From Clostridiales bacterium (GTDB lineage: Bacteria > Bacillota > Clostridia > Lachnospirales > Lachnospiraceae): 64,000 bases of DNA. The position numbers and the translations under genes are program-made. The notes under the pieces are model-generated. The model worked only from the letters and a program-made list of their open reading frames with translations. It was not told where the DNA came from and ran no database searches. Positions 17,300-26,063 of the stretch are shown here, piece after piece (position 1 is the first letter of the stretch; every line of letters begins with the position of its first letter). The stretch covers positions 124,001 through 188,000 of the forward strand of contig DUNO01000008.1 of NCBI GenBank assembly GCA_012839295.1, read 5' to 3'.

Positions 17300-17351
17300 A
17301 AGCCCCTGATAGTATAACACAGCCTTTTTTGTGTCTTACTATCAGGGGCTT
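17300..17351. terminator. bidirectional terminator between LacI and GH43 genes
   Basis: AAGCCCCTGATAGT (17300-17313) pairs with ACTATCAGGGGCTT (17338-17351), with an inner ACACA/TGTGT helix. A-rich on the left and pyrimidine-rich on the right, it separates the convergent LacI (+) and GH43 (-) genes. Confidence 0.8.
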
Positions 17352-17397
17352 CTGCTTTCACAATACGAATCAATCTATGGCATAGGCTGCCATCCCA

Positions 17398-18861
17398 TTA
17401 CTTCTTTAGCTGGAACTCCTTAAAATCCATAACACCGTTACCACAGTAAATAAAATAGAGGGCTCTCTTTCCGTTCTCTATTTTCAGCGGAGCTTTAAAT
17501 ATGGTCCAGCGGGTCGTCGGCTTTACCGCAATCTCCCCGACCATTTTCCCTTTTATACCGTCATATACCTGAAGCCTTCCGGTTGCCTTTCCCCTTACTT
17601 TCACCGCAATGGATCTTACGCCATCGATCTCAAAATATTTGAAGCCAACCCATGCCCCATTATACATATTTGCAATATACTGGTTCGGGTTATCTTCCCG
17701 GTCCTCCCCTTCCTGGGTAAAATAAGGGTGTTTGTTAAAGACCAGATTCCCCATCCCAAACTTATAGCGTCCGGCACTGTAAACATATCGCAGATGGCAT
17801 GCAATTCTGGCTTCGTATACCCCTTCCCCACGGAGAGGTCCGCCATTTAAGCCGCAGCTGGTCAGCTCCACCTGGGGAATCCGGCCATCGGGCAGAATCG
17901 TAATCGGCTCCGCCATACCCTGCCTGGAAAACATATGGCGGTTTGTCTGCCGATGATAAAATACATACCATTGTCCCTTAATTTCTACAATGCTCCCATG
18001 GTTATTTCCAATATAATTATAAGCCTTTGTATCCTTTGTATGTCCGTTCAGATACAGATCCCCATTACTAATGATTGTTCCTCCGAACACGAATCCCTCC
18101 GTCGGGTTTTTACTCGTCGCATAGCAAAGCTCATGGCCGTTAATGGAGGAATAGATAAAATAGTAGGTGTCCTTAATCTTACGGATTGAGCTGGCCTCAA
18201 AAAACTCATGTCCCTCAAAGCCGGTGCCCCGGGCTTCTCCCACCTTCTTGAAAAGCTTCTTCGGGCTTCCCTTCACTGTCTTCATATCAGGCTCCAGCTC
18301 TATGACATAGCCACCGTCCATCCTCCGTTTTTTTCCCGACAGGAGGGAAAAAACCTTGCCCTTAGGCGCAAATCCGGAATAGAGGTATACCCGGCCATCA
18401 TCATCCACCAGTACTCCCGGGTCAAATAAAAAAGGATCCCCGCTCTCCTGCCAGAGAATGGAGCCGTCCGGGTTCTGGACATAGCCGTAAAACTCGTACT
18501 GCCCTGCCGGAGTATCACAGACCGCAACCGCCATGACACTGAGGAAATCAAAGGCATAATAAAGATAATACTTTCCGTCCGTACCCCTGGCGACGTCCGG
18601 CGCATACAGCATACGCTTGCCATCCTTATTCATGGGATCCTGTGTCTTCTTATAAATAACTCCTTCATATCTCCAATCTGCCAAATCATCCACGGGGGCT
18701 GACCAGCATACATAATCATTCATACAAAAGGTTTTGCCATTAAATTTGTCATGGGATCCATAAACATAGACCCTGTCCCCAAACACATAGGGCTCCCCGT
18801 CCGGGACGTATTCGTAACTTGGTAAATATGGATTAAATGCCTGCTTCTTGATTTTCTCCAT
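17398..18861 (-). CDS. glycoside hydrolase family 43 protein (arabinofuranosidase/xylosidase type)
   Basis: 487 residues, AGGAGTGAGG before the ATG, no signal peptide, so intracellular. The five-bladed propeller (about 1-330) carries the family acidic triad: base Asp in EYVPDGEPYVFGD, pKa-modulating Asp in FLFDPGVLVDDDG and acid Glu in GHEFFEASSIRKI. The C-terminal 130 residues form a likely beta-sandwich. GH43 enzymes remove alpha-L-arabinofuranosyl or beta-D-xylosyl units; the exact specificity is not readable. It is transcribed toward the LacI gene and probably forms a transcription unit with its own promoter in 18862-19091. Confidence 0.88.
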   Translation of the reverse strand: MEKIKKQAFNPYLPSYEYVPDGEPYVFGDRVYVYGSHDKFNGKTFCMNDYVCWSAPVDDLADWRYEGVIYKKTQDPMNKDGKRMLYAPDVARGTDGKYYLYYAFDFLSVMAVAVCDTPAGQYEFYGYVQNPDGSILWQESGDPFLFDPGVLVDDDGRVYLYSGFAPKGKVFSLLSGKKRRMDGGYVIELEPDMKTVKGSPKKLFKKVGEARGTGFEGHEFFEASSIRKIKDTYYFIYSSINGHELCYATSKNPTEGFVFGGTIISNGDLYLNGHTKDTKAYNYIGNNHGSIVEIKGQWYVFYHRQTNRHMFSRQGMAEPITILPDGRIPQVELTSCGLNGGPLRGEGVYEARIACHLRYVYSAGRYKFGMGNLVFNKHPYFTQEGEDREDNPNQYIANMYNGAWVGFKYFEIDGVRSIAVKVRGKATGRLQVYDGIKGKMVGEIAVKPTTRWTIFKAPLKIENGKRALYFIYCGNGVMDFKEFQLKK

Positions 18862-19091
18862 TATGCCTCACTCCTTCATAATCCAAATTGTTAAGATCCT
18901 CCCGGGCCTGATCCCTGTTACGCCTCCAAACTCTGCACCAGACAGGGGATATTATGCTAATATTAAGGCAGATTGCGCCTGTTTTCTAATGTTTGTACTT
19001 ATTATAGCACTATTGCCTCTCTATTTATATGATATTTTTATAAAATTATCCAAATAATTTAAAGTTCCCCAAATTATTTGCCAAAGGCAAA
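18862..19091. other. intergenic region upstream of the GH43 gene
   Basis: AT-rich spacer between the hairpin at 19092-19147 and the GH43 start; expected to contain its leftward promoter. No dyad matching the LacI candidate operator (TGTGAAATGA) was found. No gene is seen. Confidence 0.4.
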
Positions 19092-19147
19092 AACCAGGAC
19101 AGTCAACCTGCCCACCTGGTTTGGCAGATCAATTGACTATCCTGGTT
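19092..19147 (-). terminator. terminator of the GH35-like gene
   Basis: AACCAGGACAGTCAA (19092-19106) pairs with TTGACTATCCTGGTT (19133-19147) with one G-T pair. It lies 35 bases downstream of the GH35-like stop codon. Confidence 0.65.
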
Positions 19148-19182
19148 CCTATTGTTCTTCCATATGAAATAATTATTCAGAA

Positions 19183-20724
19183 CTAATATTTATACAGCTC
19201 AAGATAATAAGAGCCCAGTTGATCCTTTAAATGCAAGGCCATTCTTTCATCCCCGTTCAACACACGGCGGCCTTTCCAATTGCCATTTTCAAACTCTCCC
19301 TCCTCCAGCTTTAAAATATCCACCTTCCTGTTTTCCCCTGATTTCGGGAGCACCTTAATGCTGCACATCATGCCAATAACATAAAAGCTGTTCTCTCCAA
19401 CCTCATATATCATTCCGGCGGCCAGCGGTTTATGGGGCTGCTTCGGGTTATAGCTTACGAGAAAATCATATTCTGCAAACTGGATAAGCTCGCCACAATC
19501 CGTCTCCGATTTCTTTACGAAGCTTTTTAGGGCCGGTGTGTGACGGTATTTAAAGTACAGGGGCTTTATATCCTCCATCACCCCATATACCCTGGAAAGG
19601 TATTCCTTGCTGCCCTCGATATCAAAGGCAGAGGGGTCAATATTTAATGCCAGCATGACCTCCATCGGCGGCTTGTTAATCGTTTCCGGCGCCATTGATA
19701 ATTCCTCCACCGCAAAGGGGGAATAGCCGAGGGCATTATATTTTCCAAAGGCATATAAGGCGTAGGAGGAGGTGATGGCATCCTTACGGACCTCCGGGAT
19801 CAAGAGGGGGTTGCCACCCTCTGCATACTCTTCCATGACCCGGGGGACATAGGGAACGTAAATATCCGGTGCAAGGCAGAACAAGGAAGGTGCCATCAGC
19901 CTCCACATTCTTTTCATGGATGCGACAGGGCCGCCGCAGGGGTAGGAGCCCAAGTACCAAGGATACTGCTTTAGCCAAGCATTAACATAGCAGGGAAGGT
20001 TATATTCCTTCTGGGCTGCCCCGGTGATACGCTCCACGGCCTTGGCGTAATAATATGCCATAAAATATTCCCCGGCTCCATAGCCAAAGCATTCCTTCCA
20101 GCTTCCATGGACTGAAAATTCCTTTTCCACCTCTGCGGGAACCTGGTCCGCAAAGCATTTCTCTCCTTCTGCGGAATAATCCCTGTCGGCCCCAAGAAGA
20201 CCCATCTCATTTTCAACCTGGATAGCGATTACCGTATTTTCCTCCCCATCTACGGCCTTTAAATGTGCCATGATATGGGCCAGTGCATTGGCATCCTTTT
20301 CGACGGCAGCCTGGCATAGGGGAGATATGGTATTGATGGCCTCCCCATCTACCTTCCTGGCACGAAAATAGGTCTGGGAATCCCGCTTCATCCAGCCAGG
20401 TACATAGGAGGATTCCCCATTCTTCCACAGGCCGAACCATAGCAGAACCAGATGCATCCGGTTTCTCCTCGCCTGGTCGATGATGCCGTCTAAAAGGATA
20501 TAATCGAATACTCCTTCTACGGCTTCAACCAGCTCCCAATAAATCGGAAGAATGACTGTATTCATGTTTAGGCCTTTTAAGTTAGGCCAGACCTCCGCCT
20601 CCATGAATTCAAGGCTGCTCGCGCTGGAATTATGGATCTCTCCACCTAGGATGAGAAAGGGCTCGTCGTGGACGTAGAGGGTGTCAATTCCGTTAAACTT
20701 TCTTATTTCTGGTATATTTCCCAT
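19183..20724 (-). CDS. GH35-like beta-galactosidase family protein
   Basis: 513 residues with CGGAGG before the ATG; no signal peptide. The TIM-barrel N-terminus is typical of GH35 (LILGGEIHNSSASSLEFMEA, WPNLKGLNMNTVILPIYWEL). The presumed acid/base is the second Glu of IAIQVENEMGLLG and the nucleophile the Glu in LLIPEVRKD. The C-terminal part (about 350-510) resembles the DUF5597 domain appended to this GH35 subgroup, which occurs in plant-wall utilisation loci. It probably trims galactosyl or related beta-linked sugars from imported oligosaccharides. Downstream of, and co-directional with, the GH3 gene (88-bp gap). Confidence 0.85.
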   Translation of the reverse strand: MGNIPEIRKFNGIDTLYVHDEPFLILGGEIHNSSASSLEFMEAEVWPNLKGLNMNTVILPIYWELVEAVEGVFDYILLDGIIDQARRNRMHLVLLWFGLWKNGESSYVPGWMKRDSQTYFRARKVDGEAINTISPLCQAAVEKDANALAHIMAHLKAVDGEENTVIAIQVENEMGLLGADRDYSAEGEKCFADQVPAEVEKEFSVHGSWKECFGYGAGEYFMAYYYAKAVERITGAAQKEYNLPCYVNAWLKQYPWYLGSYPCGGPVASMKRMWRLMAPSLFCLAPDIYVPYVPRVMEEYAEGGNPLLIPEVRKDAITSSYALYAFGKYNALGYSPFAVEELSMAPETINKPPMEVMLALNIDPSAFDIEGSKEYLSRVYGVMEDIKPLYFKYRHTPALKSFVKKSETDCGELIQFAEYDFLVSYNPKQPHKPLAAGMIYEVGENSFYVIGMMCSIKVLPKSGENRKVDILKLEEGEFENGNWKGRRVLNGDERMALHLKDQLGSYYLELYKY

Positions 20725-20812
20725 AGGTTAACCTCCGAATATAGTTTATTGTAGTTGGTAATTTTTGATTTAGGGCCGGGGCAGATTTTGGGGTAATATC
20801 ATCTAGTCTTTC

Positions 20813-23017
20813 TTAAAAGATTACCGTGATCTTCTCCATTAAACAGTCCTTAGAATTCGTACCGACGTATACATTGAATTCCCCGTTTTCCAGAAGATAG
20901 TTCATGTCATCATCGTAAAATCCTAAGCTGCTTTTCGGAAGCTTCATCTCCACTATCCTCTTTTCTCCTGGCTGCAGAGATACCTTCTGGAAGGCCTTTA
21001 ACTCCTTGACCGGGCGCACCAGGGATGCTGTGATATCCTGCACGTACAGCTGGACCGTCTCTTCTCCTGGGCAGTCTCCAGTGTTTGCAACTTCAACCTT
21101 AGCTATTATCATGTCCTTGGCCTGCTCTGCCGTAAGATTGTCATATTGGTAGGTTGTGTAGCTAAGCCCGTAGCCGAAGGGATACAAAGGCTCTAATGGT
21201 GCGTCCAGGTATCTGGAGGAGAACTTGCTCTTAGCCCCTGGCCTTCCTGTGCTTGGATGGTTATAGTACCTGGGGCACTGGCCTGCCATCGCCGGGAAGG
21301 TGCAGCATAATTTCCCGCTGGGATTATAGCTGCCGAGCAGCACCTCTGCCACTGCATTTCCCATCTGGATTCCTAACTGCCAGGCCTCCACAATGGCTGG
21401 TACGCTCTGGTCAACCCAGGGAATTGTCAGTGGTCTGCCGTTCATTAATACTGCAACCACAGGCTTACCCGTAGCCAGCGCTGCTTCCAACAGCTTTTCC
21501 TGCTCTCCCGGAAGGGAAAGGTCTGCCCTGGAGGATGCCTCTCCGCTCATGGAAATGGTTTCACCGACCACAGCTACGATGATATCTGCATCCTTTACCA
21601 CCGACTGCAGCTCCTCCGGCTGGAATGGAGAGGTTACACCGCAGGCCTTGGCATAGGAGACGTCTGCCCCGGCGTTTAACAATCCCTGGTGAATGCTGAC
21701 GCAGTCCTCTACATTAAAGCCCATTGACCAGGAACCAACAATCTCTGAGGACATATCCGCCAGCTCACCAACCAATGCAATTTTCTGTCCCTTTTTCAGG
21801 GGCAGGATATTTTCATTCTTCAGCAGGACGATGGAGCGCTTTGCTGTCTCCAGGGCTGTCGCCACATGCTCCTTTGGCAATACGTCATATAGGGTGTGCT
21901 TCTCCTCGGGAGAATAGGGATTTTTAAATAATCCAAGAGCCATCTTAACCCGTAGGATCCTTCTGACCGCATCATCAAGAAGTGCTTCGGGAACCTCCCC
22001 AGCCTCGACCTGCTGCTTTAGGTAACCGCTGTAAGCATGTGAATTCATGTCCATATCCATACCGGCGATACAGGATTTCTTTGAGGCATCCTCCAGATCC
22101 GCTACAATGCCATGCCTGATGCAATCATCAATCGCATTGGCATCGCTGACAACAAAGCCCTGGAAGCCGCATTTCTCCTTTAGAACCTCACGCAGCAGGT
22201 ATTCGTTAACGGTACAGGGAACTCCGTTAAAATCATTAAATGCTGCCATAACCGTTGCGGCGCCTTCCTCTACAGCAGCCTTAAAGGGAGGAAGATACGC
22301 ATTATAAAGAAGGGATTTGGCCATGGATACCGTATTATAATCCTGACCGCTTTCCGCTGCCCCGTATGCCACATAGTGCTTCAGGCAGACCGCAAGATTG
22401 TCTCCCGCATCCAGCTTCTTGCCCTGGAAGCCCCTTACCTTTGCCCTTGAATACAGGGATGCCAGGTAGGGATCCTCCCCCGGTGATTCCGCAATCCTTC
22501 CCCATCTCGCATCTCGGGAAAGGTCCAGCATTGGGGCAAATGTCCAATGGATATTACGTGATCTTGCTTCCCTGGCTGCAATTCTGGCGGTTTCCTCAAA
22601 AATACCCTCGTCCCAGCTGCAGGCCTCAGCCAAGGGAATCGGGAATACGGTCCTGCAGCCATGAATTACATCATAGCCAAAGATCAGGGGGATCCCCAAC
22701 CTTGATTCCTCTACGGCAATCCTCTGTAGTTCGTTTGATTTTTTCGGGTTATTCATCAAAAAGGATCCTATCCTGCCTGCCCGGATATTATCCTCCTGGT
22801 AATCCATTTCTGCATTCTGCATGATTTTGCTGAATTCCTCATGGCTTATCCTTCCTTCGGTAACCATTTCGATTAATTCGGGAAAGGGCAAATCAAAGCC
22901 CCCGACTATGGATGGGGACAGCTGGTTCATCTGCCCTACCTTTTCGTCCAGGGTCATTTTGCTTAATAATTCTTCAATTTTTTGTTCCTGCATTTCTGAT
23001 AACCATTGATTGGACAT
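20813..23017 (-). CDS. glycoside hydrolase family 3 (BglX-like beta-glucosidase/xylosidase)
   Basis: 734 residues with CAGGAGG before the ATG; no signal peptide. Layout is as in BglX-type GH3: TIM barrel (about 20-330, IPLIFGYDVIHGCRTVFPIP), alpha/beta sandwich (380-600, GEASSRADLSLPGEQEKLL containing the probable acid/base Glu) and FN3-like C-terminal domain (650-734). The catalytic nucleophile is the Asp in FVVSDANAIDD. The enzyme removes terminal beta-glucosyl or beta-xylosyl units. It starts a unit that probably includes the GH35-like gene, divergent from the AraC regulator. Confidence 0.92.
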   Translation of the reverse strand: MSNQWLSEMQEQKIEELLSKMTLDEKVGQMNQLSPSIVGGFDLPFPELIEMVTEGRISHEEFSKIMQNAEMDYQEDNIRAGRIGSFLMNNPKKSNELQRIAVEESRLGIPLIFGYDVIHGCRTVFPIPLAEACSWDEGIFEETARIAAREARSRNIHWTFAPMLDLSRDARWGRIAESPGEDPYLASLYSRAKVRGFQGKKLDAGDNLAVCLKHYVAYGAAESGQDYNTVSMAKSLLYNAYLPPFKAAVEEGAATVMAAFNDFNGVPCTVNEYLLREVLKEKCGFQGFVVSDANAIDDCIRHGIVADLEDASKKSCIAGMDMDMNSHAYSGYLKQQVEAGEVPEALLDDAVRRILRVKMALGLFKNPYSPEEKHTLYDVLPKEHVATALETAKRSIVLLKNENILPLKKGQKIALVGELADMSSEIVGSWSMGFNVEDCVSIHQGLLNAGADVSYAKACGVTSPFQPEELQSVVKDADIIVAVVGETISMSGEASSRADLSLPGEQEKLLEAALATGKPVVAVLMNGRPLTIPWVDQSVPAIVEAWQLGIQMGNAVAEVLLGSYNPSGKLCCTFPAMAGQCPRYYNHPSTGRPGAKSKFSSRYLDAPLEPLYPFGYGLSYTTYQYDNLTAEQAKDMIIAKVEVANTGDCPGEETVQLYVQDITASLVRPVKELKAFQKVSLQPGEKRIVEMKLPKSSLGFYDDDMNYLLENGEFNVYVGTNSKDCLMEKITVIF

Positions 23018-23146
23018 TATAAATACCTCCTGTTTTGCATTTTTAATACATTATAATTTTTCTTATTTTGTGATGATGCATCCTTGCTTTAAGCTTGAGC
23101 ATATGGATCTAATGAAAATATCTGGTTATTTTTATTATATCTGCCA

Positions 23147-23175
23147 TTGTAAAGTGAAGTAAATATAAATATAAT
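23147..23175 (+). promoter_or_regulatory. sigma-A promoter of the AraC-family gene
   Basis: TTGTAA (23147-23152), 17 bp, TATAAT (23170-23175), about 55 bases before the AraC start codon. The divergent GH3 gene starts at 23017, so the shared 212-bp region likely holds the AraC-protein sites as well. Confidence 0.65.
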
Positions 23176-23229
23176 AATATACATGTAACTAACTTAAGAT
23201 ATGGTTAAATTTAAAAGGAGGGTATCGGG

Positions 23230-24066
23230 ATGTCCAAGAATGAGAGAGACGAAGCTTTCGCAGAGGATTTTATATCCAGTAATCCAGGCCTTCCATTATC
23301 CCTTGACGGAATTCTCTTTCATTATTCCCAGGAGCCGGTTAAACGGCCGAACGGAGTTCCCTTCTATCAATGGATGCAGTGCATCAGCGGTACAGGCGAG
23401 GTAATATTGGACGATCAGAAGATCATTGTCAGGGAGGGGCGCGGGATCCTTTTAAAGGCTCATATTCCTCATTCCTATTATGGTACTACAGACCAATGGA
23501 TTACACACAATATAAGCTTTAGCGGCTCTGCCTGTGAGCAGATTCTAAATGGTCTTGGGATGAAGCAGTCAGGGGTCTATCAGGTGACTAATTTAGATAT
23601 TACCAAGAAATTTGTTAAGGGCATAACAATACATCAGAAGACAAAGGGTCCCTGCCTTGACAGGATTTATTCCAAGGAGCTTTATACCTTTTTGCTGGAT
23701 TTATCATATGATATTCAGCGTATCCACATATCAGAGCCGGCGATGGAGAATAAAATACTCAGGATTGTTGACCAATATCTTATCGATCATTTTAACCAGC
23801 CTGTTTCCCTTGATATATTGGCGGAGCTTGTTGATCTTCGGAAGGAATATTTATGTACCTTGTTTAAGAAGCATATGCAGCAGACTATCTCCCAGCACCT
23901 TCAAATAATACGGATTGCCCATGCAAAATATTATCTGGTCCATTATCCAGAGAAGACTGTGAAGGAGATTGGCGTCTTATGCGGATTTGAGAGTACCAGT
24001 TATTTTTGTAAGGTTTTTAAGAAGATAATAGGCTACTCCCCGGATGAATACCGGAGATTGCATTAA
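23230..24066 (+). CDS. AraC-family transcriptional regulator
   Basis: 278 residues, AGGAGGG before the ATG. The N-terminal cupin-like sensor domain is about 20-130 (GTGEVILDDQKIIVREGRGI, LLKAHIPHSYYGT), with the double helix-turn-helix at about 180-278 (LDILAELVDLRKEYLCTLFK, VKEIGVLCGFESTSYFCKVF, GYSPDEYRR). AraC sugar regulators of this type usually activate neighbouring hydrolase and transport genes when they bind sugar. It is divergent from the GH3/GH35-like unit and convergent with GH2, so it probably activates the hydrolase genes. Confidence 0.93.
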   Translation: MSKNERDEAFAEDFISSNPGLPLSLDGILFHYSQEPVKRPNGVPFYQWMQCISGTGEVILDDQKIIVREGRGILLKAHIPHSYYGTTDQWITHNISFSGSACEQILNGLGMKQSGVYQVTNLDITKKFVKGITIHQKTKGPCLDRIYSKELYTFLLDLSYDIQRIHISEPAMENKILRIVDQYLIDHFNQPVSLDILAELVDLRKEYLCTLFKKHMQQTISQHLQIIRIAHAKYYLVHYPEKTVKEIGVLCGFESTSYFCKVFKKIIGYSPDEYRRLH

Positions 24067-24124
24067 GACAGGACCTTAGCCCGGTAGGTTGCTGTTTCGG
24101 AGGGCTTGGGTATATTTTTTGAAA

Positions 24125-24181
24125 AGCCAGAAAAACCAACTTTAGTTTGCTAATCCCACATGCCTGTTGATTTTTCTGGCT
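24125..24181. terminator. bidirectional terminator between AraC and GH2 genes
   Basis: AGCCAGAAAAACCAAC (24125-24140) pairs with GTTGATTTTTCTGGCT (24166-24181), with one mismatch. It stands between two convergent genes. Confidence 0.65.
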
Positions 24182-24211
24182 CCCATTAATATCAGCTTAA
24201 TCTACTTAAAT

Positions 24212-25936
24212 CTACTTAACGTTCCCGCAAGTAATTCTTTTTATTTCTTCCAAATCAGCCTTCGGCTTTCGGTCGTAAGTAAGCAGCCCATTAATTTCCT
24301 GCTCAACATCCGTTAACTGTGTATAGCAAAATCCCTGAATATTCCCCGATTGCAGTAATGGCGTTACTACCTCCCGGTATCTCTTTAAGAAATCTTCCTC
24401 TGATGATGCGTTGGAATAGCCCCAGCCCTTTGCACCATTCTTCTCAAAGGAGATCCCTCCAAACTCGCTTATGATAACCGGTTCATTATGATACTGCCCG
24501 CCTTTAACGTATAAGGCTCTTCCGGCCGGGCGGTCATTTAGGATATGCTCCATGCCGGCATACCGTTTTGACAGGATTTCACCGTCAGACTCATAATCAT
24601 GTATTGTTAATAAATCACTTTCCACATGCTCCCATCCGTCATTATCAACGACAAGGCGTGTTGTATCTATTGCTTTTGTGACAGCATACAGCGCCCTGCA
24701 AAAATGCTGTTGCTCCGTACTTTGCGATATCTCCGATACTCCCCATGACTCATTTAAGGGGGTCCACACCACAATACAGGGATGATTATAATCCCTTGCA
24801 ACAGTGTCCATCCATTCCTGCATCATATCCGCTACAAGACGCCTCGAATAAGCATAGCCTGCCCCAATCTCTCCCCAGACCAGAAACCCTAAACGGTCTG
24901 CATGGTATAAAAATCTCGGATCTTCAACCTTTTGATGCTTGCGCACCCCGTTAAACCCCATCTTTTTTGCAAGGATAATGTCGTTGACAAAATCCTCATC
25001 GGAGGGAGCTGTCATAAGCCCGTCAGGCCAGTAACCCTGGTCCAGAAGTAATTTTTGAAAATATGGACGGTTATTTAATAAAAACCTTCCATTTTCAACG
25101 GATATCTTCCGCATTCCAAAATAGGACTGTACCTCATCCAATAGATTATCGGTATCTTTTAGGGAATATTCCACGTCAAACAATCTGGGCTGCTCCGGCG
25201 TCCAGGCCAAATCCTCCACCATATTCCAGCATCCAACCACCGCTTCGTCCAGTGTTACCGTATGGGTACCTTTCGCTTTTTGGACCAGGACTGCAGTTTC
25301 ACTGACCAGCTTGCCCTCGTATGTAATCTTCGTTTCCAGGGTGCATCCAATTGAATTCTCTGTTTCATACTCAAATTTTACTGACTTCTCATCAAATAAG
25401 GGGGTAACAAATACCTGCCTGATGAACTTTTCAGAAACCGGCTCCAGCCAGACGCTTTGCCAGATTCCGGTAGTGGGGGTATAGAAGATACTTCTTGATT
25501 CTTCCTTCCAAAATTGCTTCCCCCGCGGTATGTCCAGCTCCTTATGATAATCCTTAACACAAATTCTTAATTCATTGTCATCAGGTACGAGGTAATCAGA
25601 TATATCAACGGAAAAACTTGTCTGGCCTCCCACATGGCTGGTAACGAGCTGATGATTAACCCATACCTTACATTCATAATCAACTGCCCCAAAATGAAGG
25701 ATTATACGCTTTCCAGCCCATTCCCTTGGAACCGGAAAATATCTCCGGTACCAAACCGTTTCAAACAAATCCCTTTTCCCAATGCCTGATAGCTTAGACT
25801 CATATGCAAAGGGTACACAGATTGTCTGGTCATATATTTCTTTTTCAAAGGAAAAATCCCATATACCGTTTAAGGACATCCAAGCTTTTCTTTCAAATTG
25901 GGGTCGTGGATATTCCGGTCTTAAAATTTTGTTCAT
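24212..25936 (-). CDS. glycoside hydrolase family 2 (beta-galactosidase/glucuronidase type)
   Basis: 574 residues, CAGGAG before the ATG; no signal peptide. It has the compact beta-glucuronidase-like layout: sugar-binding jelly roll (1-160, FEYDDxx-like region ILHFGAVDYECKVWVNHQLV), Ig-like domain (165-270) and TIM barrel (280-574). The acid/base Glu is in VWTPLNESWG and the nucleophile Glu in VIISEFGGISFE. GH2 covers beta-galactosidase, glucuronidase, mannosidase and related exo-enzymes, so the exact sugar is open. It is read after the GH43 gene in the same direction (127-bp gap). Confidence 0.9.
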   Translation of the reverse strand: MNKILRPEYPRPQFERKAWMSLNGIWDFSFEKEIYDQTICVPFAYESKLSGIGKRDLFETVWYRRYFPVPREWAGKRIILHFGAVDYECKVWVNHQLVTSHVGGQTSFSVDISDYLVPDDNELRICVKDYHKELDIPRGKQFWKEESRSIFYTPTTGIWQSVWLEPVSEKFIRQVFVTPLFDEKSVKFEYETENSIGCTLETKITYEGKLVSETAVLVQKAKGTHTVTLDEAVVGCWNMVEDLAWTPEQPRLFDVEYSLKDTDNLLDEVQSYFGMRKISVENGRFLLNNRPYFQKLLLDQGYWPDGLMTAPSDEDFVNDIILAKKMGFNGVRKHQKVEDPRFLYHADRLGFLVWGEIGAGYAYSRRLVADMMQEWMDTVARDYNHPCIVVWTPLNESWGVSEISQSTEQQHFCRALYAVTKAIDTTRLVVDNDGWEHVESDLLTIHDYESDGEILSKRYAGMEHILNDRPAGRALYVKGGQYHNEPVIISEFGGISFEKNGAKGWGYSNASSEEDFLKRYREVVTPLLQSGNIQGFCYTQLTDVEQEINGLLTYDRKPKADLEEIKRITCGNVK

Positions 25937-26063
25937 TTTTTTCTCCTGCCTATCGTCTTATGATACGCCTCAGTGTTGGCGTACCGTAGTTTTCTATTTA
26001 TCAATTTGCTCCGTACCTCAGGCTTCCCAGCCAGCCAGCCTGCCTGCCATTAACACCTTGTAT

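Noticed and set aside
22366-22824. 152-codon plus-strand frame rich in Pro and Ser
   Set aside because: Antisense to the GH3 gene; low-complexity shadow.
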